From NCBI GenBank assembly GCA_902767135.1, contig CACXGE010000134.1, positions 1 to 35,206 on the forward strand: 35,206 nt of DNA. The letters are read 5' to 3'. The notes beneath the pieces were generated by a model. The model saw only the letters and a list, made by a program, of their open reading frames with translations. It had not been told where the DNA came from and searched no databases. The stretch is from an uncultured Lachnospiraceae bacterium (GTDB lineage: Bacteria > Bacillota > Clostridia > Lachnospirales > Lachnospiraceae). Positions 1 through 6,363 of this stretch are shown one piece after another. Position numbers and translations under genes: made by a program. How positions within the stretch are numbered: the stretch's first letter is position 1; each line of letters starts with the position of its first letter.

Positions 1-89
1 CAATTCTGAATACTGACCGTTTTTCTCTCCTTATATAGGGGAGAGTTATCCACAGGAACTGATAAAATCATTTATCAATTACCTATACA

Positions 90-1079
90 CTATTCCTGTG
101 AGAAAATACTATCGTCGGTAAGCAGTGCTTGTCTCTTTTTCTTTATCTCTATTGCTTCTTCCATAGAAACAAACTGAAAACGAACCATTTCAGTAGGTTT
201 ACACTGACCTAGTACATCAAAACAGGCAGTAATAACAATACCAATCTGTGTATAAGCTCCACATGTATTCTGCTCTTTACCCAGAATAATAATTTCCTGA
301 CCCTGAGGTGTCTCCATGCATCCCATAACTGACACATCATCTAATACATTTCCAAGCCCCGGACTCTCTCTTGGATCCTTTTCTCTTGGCCTGTATTTCA
401 ATTCTACACCCTTAAAACGGACACCTCTTCGATTAGAATTAAATAATGTTTTCCATTCCACATTGCATAGTTCCTGCACACTTTCCTCTTCATACAAATC
501 ATAATGTGGTCCCTTCATAACGAGCATTGTCTTACTGGCTCCACCATAAAGCGAAAAACCGTCTGGAACATACTTCCCAACATTACTAATATAGATATCC
601 AGATTAGGATTTAAATCCTCTAAGACATCTCCGGCCTCTATATTTTTCCCATGATAGCCACCAAGGAAATTCATAGCTTGTGTAGATGTTGAACCGAGGT
701 TTTCCTGTGCTTTAAAGCCACCTGCAATTGCCATATACCCACGAAGGCTTCTTAGCGCAAAACCAATATCTAGTACATCCCCTTTTGATGCCTTATATGT
801 CCTCCACATTTCAATGGTTTCACCATTTAACTTCGGTGCAAATTCAGCTCCCGTCAATGCAAAAATAGCATCACAAAGAAATTCTATCTTTCCTCCTAAC
901 ATTGCAAATTCCATTGCCGTCTCTTCCATCGCATTTCCAACCAGCTTATTTGCAATGTGATGAGAAAATTCATCCATTGGTCCACTAGAAGGTACTCCTT
1001 GATTTAAATATCCTAATCTTTCCTTTCCCTGAAGAGAAGTTTCCGGACCTGTTGAAATAATTCTAATAACCTTCGACAT
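90..1079 (-). CDS. pxpC: PxpC/KipA-family biotin-dependent carboxyltransferase-type subunit
   Basis: This 329-residue protein belongs to the KipA/PxpC family. Family members form the second half of ATP-dependent 5-oxoprolinase, and are homologous to the carboxyltransferase half of urea carboxylase. The N-terminus carries the family signature GVPSSGPMD near residue 28, followed by the usual beta-rich cyclophilin-like fold; the length is normal for the family. The ATG at 1079 has a strong GGAAGGAG ribosome binding site and overlaps the end of pxpB by 17 bases, which indicates translational coupling. It lies last in an operon with a biotin carrier and biotin carboxylase, so here it may serve as the carboxyltransferase component of a biotin enzyme and not as a classical 5-oxoprolinase subunit. 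The exact substrate cannot be read from the sequence. Confidence 0.85.
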   Translation of the reverse strand: MSKVIRIISTGPETSLQGKERLGYLNQGVPSSGPMDEFSHHIANKLVGNAMEETAMEFAMLGGKIEFLCDAIFALTGAEFAPKLNGETIEMWRTYKASKGDVLDIGFALRSLRGYMAIAGGFKAQENLGSTSTQAMNFLGGYHGKNIEAGDVLEDLNPNLDIYISNVGKYVPDGFSLYGGASKTMLVMKGPHYDLYEEESVQELCNVEWKTLFNSNRRGVRFKGVELKYRPREKDPRESPGLGNVLDDVSVMGCMETPQGQEIIILGKEQNTCGAYTQIGIVITACFDVLGQCKPTEMVRFQFVSMEEAIEIKKKRQALLTDDSIFSQE

Positions 1080-1899
1080 CGTCTTTATCTCCTTCCAAAT
1101 ATGCCTTTATATTAAATTCTGATTCTGTGATTTTGAATCGAAATTTACGTTCTCTTGCCTGAAGGAGAATTTTATTATATTCCTCCAAATTAATGGGCAC
1201 ATAACGAATACGATCTCCTGCTTGCAAAAGCATCGGATTATCATAAAAATCCGGTAACGTTTGCGTTGGATCGTATGCTGTCACAGGAAGTGTTCCAATC
1301 ACAGCATATCCTCCGGCCCCCGCAAGATTGTACCATGCACAACAAGCACCTCCCTGCCCCACTGTTGCTGCCGGAGTATAACTTCTCGGCGATGGGTATA
1401 CTTTTCCAAGAAGAATTTTCCCTGACTTTTTTAAAGGTGTTGAAAACGGACTACTAGGTTCAAAACCAATCAAACCAACCCATTGATTCGCATCTGTATG
1501 TGCTTTTACCGCTTCTTCTACAGTCATTCCACTATATTCAGCAGAATCCTTTAAATCAGGTCCCCATTGAATTCCATTCTCTTCTGTTCCATACAAAACA
1601 GGAATTTCAATAATTCGGGATGACATAGTCTCAATTTCTCCAATCTCTCCAATTATATCCATGATTTTTTCTACAATCTTTGTATATTCAATTACAAGAT
1701 TGTCATAATATACTGCAAAAGAATACCAACCGGGAATCGTATCAATAATCCCTACAATTGTACCATCTTCCTGTGCCTGTAAAACCTTTCGGTTTGCCAC
1801 AATTACAGCAGAATTTACTTCTAATTCCATACCATATCCCATATAAACAATCAACGCTGCATCTCCAGCCGGAATAATCTTAGGCTTTTCATATCTCAT
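1063..1899 (-). CDS. pxpB: PxpB/KipI-family subunit
   Basis: This 278-residue protein is a member of the KipI/PxpB family (allophanate-hydrolase-subunit-1-like). It partners PxpC in 5-oxoprolinase, and the same fold forms part of the urea carboxylase carboxyltransferase. Visible family hallmarks are the N-terminal strand PAGDAALIVYMG and the C-terminal region with GLIGFEPSSPF, PRSYTPAATVGQGG and an RIRYVPI segment. The start at 1899 follows a GGAATG-type ribosome binding site and is 16 bases behind the biotin carboxylase stop. Bacillus KipI is known as a kinase inhibitor in sporulation control, but that role is not implied here. Together with PxpC, the carboxylase and the carrier it completes a full set of biotin-enzyme parts. 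Confidence 0.85.
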   Translation of the reverse strand: MRYEKPKIIPAGDAALIVYMGYGMELEVNSAVIVANRKVLQAQEDGTIVGIIDTIPGWYSFAVYYDNLVIEYTKIVEKIMDIIGEIGEIETMSSRIIEIPVLYGTEENGIQWGPDLKDSAEYSGMTVEEAVKAHTDANQWVGLIGFEPSSPFSTPLKKSGKILLGKVYPSPRSYTPAATVGQGGACCAWYNLAGAGGYAVIGTLPVTAYDPTQTLPDFYDNPMLLQAGDRIRYVPINLEEYNKILLQARERKFRFKITESEFNIKAYLEGDKDDVEGY

Positions 1900-1915
1900 G
1901 TTTCACCATTCCTTT

Positions 1916-3877
1916 CTACGCCAGATTAAATTTTTTCTTCACAATCAAAGCCAGTGTCTGAGCTGTTAAATCTATATCACCAAAAGAACCACTATCAATT
2001 AGCAAGTCTTTACAGGTCATATCATCGCTATATGCTTTTGCATAATGAAGATTATAAGAAGCTCTGGCCTCATCAACATTTTTCATCATTCTTTCTGCTT
2101 CCTCCTCTGACATATGGAAATATTTGATACAATTTTCCTTACGGATTTTTTCCGAAGTATATATATAAATACTAAAATGGTTCGGATCTTCCCGTAATAT
2201 ATAGTCCGCACAACGACCAACAATAACACAAGATTCCTTTTCTGCTAAATTACTTATAATCTCACTTTGTATTTCAAACATCTGCTCTTGTTCTTCCTCT
2301 GAACATTCTCCCAATGGATGTGACATTTTTTCATAAGGGTTCAAATCAGACAATGCTGCATTATCAACCTGTAAAGAAGATACTCCCATTTGCTTTGCTA
2401 CATCCTCTACAATATCCCTATCGTAATATTGTACGCCAAGTAGCTTTGCCAAACGTTTTGCAATTGGTCTCCCCATACTCCCGAACTGTCTGGAAATAGT
2501 AACCACATAATTTTCTAAACCAATATTACATTTCTCTACATTTAAAAACGAAGTATCAAATGTGCCATTGCAAAAATGCTTATTTCTCATAATTGCCAGA
2601 TCTGTATTTATAGTTGTTGTCACACCCTCAATCTCAAATTCTTTTAACGCTTGCTTCATGTTGTGAATAACCGCCTCCCGGTTCTCACCCCAAGCAATCA
2701 ACTTACATAACATAGAATCATAAAAGGGAGATATCTTAAATCCATCAGTAAGTGCATGTTCAACTCGAACTTTTCCTTCCTGATCAGATGGGAATTTTAC
2801 CCTCTCAATGGTTCCTAACACTGGCATAAAAGTTTTTGGATTTTCTGCATAAATACGACACTCAATCGCATGACCATTTAATTTTACATCATCTTGTGTA
2901 AAAGCAATTCTCTCTCCATTTGCAATGCGTATCTGCCATTCAACAAAATCTTTTCCCGTAATATATTCTGAAACCGGATGTTCTACTTGAAGTCTCGCAT
3001 TGATTTCCATAAAGTAATAATCACCGTCTTTATTCTTTAAATACTCAACGGTTCCAACACCAGTGTATTTCATTTTCTTAATCAACCGGCTAGTATAATC
3101 ATAAAGTTTTTTCCTATCTTCTGACGTAACAGCTACTGATGGAGCTTCCTCTATAATCTTCTGATAACGTCTCTGAATAGAACATTCCCTCTCTCCTAAA
3201 CAAACAACATTTCCATATTTATCTGCTAAAAACTGTACTTCAATGTGTCTTGGATTTTCTACCGCTTTCTCAATATAAATATCACCAGAAGCAAATGCCA
3301 TCATTCCAATTCTCTGCATACTCTCATATAACGTCTGCATCATTTCCCGTGATTCAAATGACTCTATTTTCTGAATTCCTTTTCCTCCACCTCCTTTATC
3401 AAGTTTCATAAGAATTGGTAATCCTACTCTTTCTGCCGTCTCATATATTTCATCTATTGAATGAATAGGTTTTATTGTTCCCGGAGTACATGGCACTCCT
3501 ATTTTATCCGCTATAATTCTGCAATAACATTTTGATTCAATATTCTCTAATATCTCAGGAGCCGGCCCTAACCACTTAGCACCTGTCTCTGCAACTGCTT
3601 TTGCGAAAGCTGCCGATTCAGACAAAAATCCATATCCAGGATGTACTGCATCTGCCTCAGACTCCTTGATTGCCTTTACTAAATTTTCAATATTCAAGTA
3701 ACTTTTTACCGGAGCAGAAGCTCCAATATAAACGGCTTTATCTGCTTCTTTTATATAAGACATATCCTTATCTGCATCAGAATAAACAACGACTGTATCA
3801 ATCCCCATCGTCCTACAGGTTCGAATAATCCGTCTGGCAATTTCTCCTCTGTTTGCAATTAGAACTCTCTTTATCAT
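1916..3877 (-). CDS. Biotin carboxylase fused to a cytidylate-kinase-like domain
   Basis: The protein has 653 residues, about 200 more than a normal biotin carboxylase subunit. Residues 1 to about 447 are a complete biotin carboxylase: RVLIANRGEIA at the N-terminus, the ATP-grasp glycine loop KGGGGKGIQ, GERECSIQRRYQK, and the active-site stretch MEINARLQVEHPVSEY. This part would carboxylate the biotin of the carrier encoded just upstream. From residue 457 to the end a second domain resembles the cytidylate-kinase-like P-loop family, with TISRQFGSMGRPIAK, YYDRDIV and CVIVGRCADYIL. Its phosphate loop reads GSMGR, where GSGGR is more usual. There is no frameshift or stop at the junction, so the fusion is genuine in this sequence. 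What the kinase-like part phosphorylates or senses is unknown. Confidence 0.85.
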   Translation of the reverse strand: MIKRVLIANRGEIARRIIRTCRTMGIDTVVVYSDADKDMSYIKEADKAVYIGASAPVKSYLNIENLVKAIKESEADAVHPGYGFLSESAAFAKAVAETGAKWLGPAPEILENIESKCYCRIIADKIGVPCTPGTIKPIHSIDEIYETAERVGLPILMKLDKGGGGKGIQKIESFESREMMQTLYESMQRIGMMAFASGDIYIEKAVENPRHIEVQFLADKYGNVVCLGERECSIQRRYQKIIEEAPSVAVTSEDRKKLYDYTSRLIKKMKYTGVGTVEYLKNKDGDYYFMEINARLQVEHPVSEYITGKDFVEWQIRIANGERIAFTQDDVKLNGHAIECRIYAENPKTFMPVLGTIERVKFPSDQEGKVRVEHALTDGFKISPFYDSMLCKLIAWGENREAVIHNMKQALKEFEIEGVTTTINTDLAIMRNKHFCNGTFDTSFLNVEKCNIGLENYVVTISRQFGSMGRPIAKRLAKLLGVQYYDRDIVEDVAKQMGVSSLQVDNAALSDLNPYEKMSHPLGECSEEEQEQMFEIQSEIISNLAEKESCVIVGRCADYILREDPNHFSIYIYTSEKIRKENCIKYFHMSEEEAERMMKNVDEARASYNLHYAKAYSDDMTCKDLLIDSGSFGDIDLTAQTLALIVKKKFNLA

Positions 3878-3893
3878 TCACTTTTCACCTCCT

Positions 3894-4115
3894 TTATTCA
3901 TCCTTTAAAATAATCATTGGTGTACCTACATCCATTTCATCCCACTCAGCTACCAGAATTTCCTTAACAATTCCGTCCTTTGGTGAACAACAACTACTTT
4001 CCATTTTCATACAATTTATAACTGCTAGTTCCTGTCCCTGTGTAACTTTATCCCCCACCTCACAGACAACTCTTGCTACCAATCCTGGGATATGTGCTTT
4101 TAATTCAAATTCCAT
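3894..4115 (-). CDS. Biotin carboxyl carrier protein (biotinyl domain)
   Basis: This small protein of 73 residues is a stand-alone biotinyl domain. It contains the attachment motif INCMKMES, in which the lysine between the two methionines is the expected biotinylation site, set in the normal hammerhead-fold context (VGDKVTQGQELAVI before it, DGIVKEILV after it). The ATG at 4115 was chosen over one 33 bases upstream because it has GGAGG seven bases in front of it and begins directly with the domain strand MEFELKAHI. It is the first gene of the carboxylase operon, 16 bases before the biotin carboxylase. It lacks the long N-terminal extension of fatty-acid AccB proteins, which fits a dedicated catabolic carboxylase. 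Confidence 0.88.
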   Translation of the reverse strand: MEFELKAHIPGLVARVVCEVGDKVTQGQELAVINCMKMESSCCSPKDGIVKEILVAEWDEMDVGTPMIILKDE

Positions 4116-4150
4116 AATATTCCTCCATTCTGCGAGTTCAAAATACAATT

Positions 4151-4188
4151 AAAGCGTTTATCCGTGCTATCGCACCAATAAACGCCTT
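4151..4188 (-). promoter_or_regulatory. Hairpin in the leader of the carboxylase operon
   Basis: The outer arms 4151-4161 and 4178-4188 pair over 11 bases with one wobble. A second inner stem GTGC/GCAC (4164-4167, 4172-4175) encloses a four-base loop. On the minus strand the stem is followed by a loose U-rich stretch, so it could be an attenuator or a terminator for read-through from the regulator gene. It could also be a copy of a dispersed intergenic palindrome. It lies between the proposed promoter and the carrier gene. Confidence 0.5.
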
Positions 4189-4217
4189 CGTTTGCCTCGC
4201 TGTTTAATTTAATGCTC

Positions 4218-4246
4218 ATGTTAATACTAATTTTTTTATTTTTCAA
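4218..4246 (-). promoter_or_regulatory. Candidate promoter of the carboxylase operon
   Basis: Read on the minus strand, TTGAAA (4241-4246) and TAACAT (4218-4223) are separated by exactly 17 bases in a very AT-rich stretch. The start would fall near 4211, giving a leader of about 95 bases that contains the hairpin at 4151-4188. The -10 is imperfect, so confidence is moderate. Confidence 0.45.
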
Positions 4247-4258
4247 TTCCACTTTTTC

Positions 4259-4298
4259 GCTATTTTTTTCTTACACCAAAGTGTAATAAAAAAATAGC
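4259..4298. repeat. Near-perfect 40-bp inverted repeat
   Basis: The arms GCTATTTTTTT and AAAAAAATAGC enclose a second stem TTACAC/GTGTAA around a CAAA loop; a single position is unpaired. It sits 17 bases after the regulator gene stop codon. No GC-rich stem followed by a T-run exists on either strand, so it is not a standard intrinsic terminator. It may be a processing or stabilising structure, or a site bound by a dimeric regulator. Confidence 0.6.
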
Positions 4299-4314
4299 AG
4301 TACCATAATCTTCA

Positions 4315-5157
4315 TTATGATACCGCCTCATATGTTTCTTTTTCCTTTACCATTTTAAACAGCTGTGTTCGATTACTAACTCCTAACTTTTTATACATAT
4401 TAAAGATATGTTTTTTTAACGTATTTAATGTAATATACAACGTATCACAGATATCTACTGTAGATAGTCCCTCTAGTATCAATTTTAATATTTGTTCTTC
4501 ACGCCCTGTCAAATGATATCTTTCAGAACACTCCCTAATTGTCAATTTCTCCACTGAACTTTCTGTCTCACTCTCATATTTTTCATCTTCCTCTTTTTCT
4601 ACTGCTGTATTTACCAGGCCTTTCATTCTGAAAATTCCAAGCCCTAAATGCTCCTTTAAAAGATTCATAATAAAGATATCCCTATCATTAAAATCTACCG
4701 CATTAATAGTATCACTATTACGAAACAGAAGAATATTTCCACAATAACTGTTATTTGCACATAAAATAACTTGTAAAATATATGCTATATGATTTGGTTT
4801 ACAAAATTCCCGATAAAAACTCGACTGTAACCAAAACTGAGGATCAACCACATCCGATTCCCGATATACGATACTATTTCCACCCACTTTAAGTCCCATA
4901 GTACAATCATATCTCCCATAATTTTCCATAAACAATGATATATACTCTTCATTAAAATTAACACTAATCGGTTTTCCAATGATATTTTCTTCCATATAGC
5001 TATCAGGAACTACAAAAAACATCGCTCTATCAAACGGAATTAACCAACGCAATTCTCTTAATACCATATCTGCCATCTTCATCGGTTCGCTTGCACTATG
5101 AATCGTATATATCGTATTTGTAATTCCAAGCCACACGTTATTACCAAGCCGTTCCAT
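4315..5157 (-). CDS. GAF-like sensor with LuxR-type HTH, transcriptional regulator
   Basis: The C-terminal 60 residues form a LuxR/NarL-type DNA-binding domain: LTGREEQILKLILEGLS, then ICDTLYITLNTLKKHIFNMY and KKLGVSNRTQLF. The N-terminal 190 residues look like a GAF-type ligand-sensing fold (RWLIPFDRAMFFVVPD, LLFRNSDTINAVDFNDRDIFIMNLL), but this is inferred from pattern only. The start at 5157 (MERLGNN) was chosen because AAGGTGAT precedes it; an in-frame ATG 51 bases upstream would add a lysine-rich tail drawn from intron-like sequence. The gene precedes the biotin-carboxylase operon on the same strand and is its likely regulator, possibly sensing the carboxylase substrate. No conserved phospho-acceptor domain is present. 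Confidence 0.75.
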   Translation of the reverse strand: MERLGNNVWLGITNTIYTIHSASEPMKMADMVLRELRWLIPFDRAMFFVVPDSYMEENIIGKPISVNFNEEYISLFMENYGRYDCTMGLKVGGNSIVYRESDVVDPQFWLQSSFYREFCKPNHIAYILQVILCANNSYCGNILLFRNSDTINAVDFNDRDIFIMNLLKEHLGLGIFRMKGLVNTAVEKEEDEKYESETESSVEKLTIRECSERYHLTGREEQILKLILEGLSTVDICDTLYITLNTLKKHIFNMYKKLGVSNRTQLFKMVKEKETYEAVS

Positions 5158-5209
5158 ACTTATCACCTTCTTTTCCTTACACTTCTTACACTTTTTCGTT
5201 AGAAGCAAC

Positions 5210-5497
5210 TACTTTCGAGCAACTGCCATCTTCAAGTATCAGATAAATAGCGTCTGTCTTATCCCAACCGTCAAGTCCTTTCCTCCATCTACTTTCATAT
5301 ATTTCTTCGGTACTACGACTCGAACTGACTTCTGTATGTTCAGGCATACCTTACGATATGGGTTACTAAGGAATACATCTGTTCATTACTCTACAAAGCA
5401 TACCATACAGACCTCCTCAGTTAAGATACATAATCTTTCCCACTACCGGGCGGATTCAGGACTTTAACCTGTTAGAAACGTGCGCCGCTAGGTGCAC
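5210..5497 (-). mobile_element. Truncated group IIC-like intron (5' part of the ribozyme)
   Basis: On the minus strand a GTGCACC 5' end at 5497 starts a stretch resembling the 5' region of bacterial class C group II introns: GTTTCTAACAGG, then AAAGTCCTGAA, later GAGGAGGTCTG and ACAGAAGTCAG, then GAGTCGTAGTACCG, much as in the well-studied Oceanobacillus intron. The 5' end lies a few bases behind an intrinsic terminator (5503-5538), the normal target of this intron class. Much of domain I seems missing, no reverse transcriptase reading frame follows, and no domain V could be found before the regulator gene, so it should be unable to splice. The 3' limit is approximate. This fills most of the gene-free stretch upstream of the regulator. 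Confidence 0.6.
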
Positions 5498-5502
5498 AAC
5501 CT

Positions 5503-5538
5503 AAAAAAGAAGCCACCTTGTTACAAGATGACTTCTTT
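5503..5538 (-). terminator. Intrinsic terminator preceding the intron remnant
   Basis: On the minus strand a 15-bp stem (arms 5524-5538 and 5506-5520, two G-U pairs, three-base loop) is followed by six Ts. This is a textbook rho-independent terminator. It lies only about 20 bases behind the predicted transcription start at about 5556. Confidence 0.8.
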
Positions 5539-5591
5539 GTCCGCTTATTTCTCTATTGCATTAGCATAACACACCTTTCTATCTTATGCAA
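5539..5591 (-). promoter_or_regulatory. Strong promoter facing the terminator and intron remnant
   Basis: On the minus strand TTGCAT (5586-5591) and TATGCT (5563-5568) are 17 bases apart. Transcription would start near 5556 and meet the terminator at 5503-5538 within about 50 bases, giving a short RNA or an attenuated leader. No protein can be encoded in that length. The stretch 5592-5807 beyond it holds no convincing gene; only AT-rich sequence and one isolated DnaA-box-like nonamer were seen. Confidence 0.55.
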
Positions 5592-5807
5592 GAACCCTTT
5601 TAGAAATATCAGTTTTGAAGAATAAATTTATTTAATTGAATTTTGCCAACACATTTTTGCTCTGTATTTATAAAACATCGTTTTTCTGCTATGTTTACAG
5701 GAATTATCCACATCTATATATTATGGTTTCTCCTTATTTCTGCTTTTTGTGAATATTTAATTCGATTTTTCTTTCATTCTACCACCACCTGTTGTATAAT
5801 AACCTTG

Positions 5808-6173
5808 TTATTCAAGGTATACAATTTTGTATCTCCCGATGTAATATACATCTTCATCCGTTGCTGTTTGTCTTCGAAAACTTGCCAGTAACCTTAAAGA
5901 TGTATTTTTTATACTCTGTTGTATCTCACTTACCAACGTACACCATGCCAGATACAGCTGCATCAGAATATCTGCTATCTGCGTCAGAAGATAATGGTTC
6001 TTCATGGCATTTTTGTTTCTGCTGTTTAAATGCTCTATCCTGTATATACCGTTTTTCTGGTTATTAAATCCTTCATTTTCTATCTTCCAGCAAGTGGAAT
6101 AACTTCTTCCTTGGTACTTACCGGTTTCAAAGAACAGCTCATAGGTGATACAAATTCTTCCCAGAAAGGCAAT
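5808..6173 (-). pseudogene. C-terminal remnant of an insertion-sequence transposase
   Basis: An open frame on the minus strand, without a usable start, reads through GRSYSTCWKIENEGFNNQKN, RIEHLNSRN, KNHYLLTQIADILMQLYLAW and SFRRQTATDEDVYYI before the stop at 5808. This pattern resembles the C-terminal end of transposases common in Lachnospiraceae genomes, where the WENEGFNNQKN and IEHLNSRN segments are part of the catalytic region; the precise IS family was not assigned. The N-terminal part is missing: the frame closes at 6174 inside a palindromic element that begins at 6137. It is a dead fragment about 110 residues long. Confidence 0.55.
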
Positions 6174-6321
6174 TCAAGAGGCGTTTTTAGCGGATGAAAA
6201 ATCCACTGTTTACGAAGACTTAGACGCGACGGCGTTCCGGAGCGGCTTAGTCGTAGTTAACAGTTAGTTTTCAGTAGCGTTGCCTCTGCCTTTTGGGGAA
6301 GAATTTGTATTACCTATGAGC
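6137..6321. repeat. 185-bp palindromic, MITE-like element
   Basis: The outer arms 6137-6171 and 6287-6321 are inverted copies matching at about 32 of 35 positions. A second inverted pair (6205-6227 and 6242-6264, about 18 of 23 matching) flanks a GC-rich centre at 6228-6241. The whole unit could fold into a very long hairpin. It has no coding capacity and its left end cuts the transposase fragment, consistent with a non-autonomous mobile element or an internally deleted insertion sequence. No clear target-site duplication was found. Confidence 0.6.
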
Positions 6322-6363
6322 GTCCTTCCAACCATCCAGTCCAAGTAAGAATTTACCCACCCT

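Noticed and set aside
1063..1899. KipI as a sporulation kinase inhibitor
   Set aside because: No histidine kinase or kip regulator is nearby and the biotin-enzyme context gives a better explanation.
4116..4314. Guanidine or other known riboswitch before the carboxylase operon
   Set aside because: The leader hairpin does not show the conserved cores I know for these riboswitches; only a simple palindrome is visible.
5643..6067. Two plus-strand open frames in the mobile-element region
   Set aside because: They lie antisense to the transposase remnant, lack ribosome binding sites and have a cysteine- and phenylalanine-rich composition typical of reversed AT-rich DNA.
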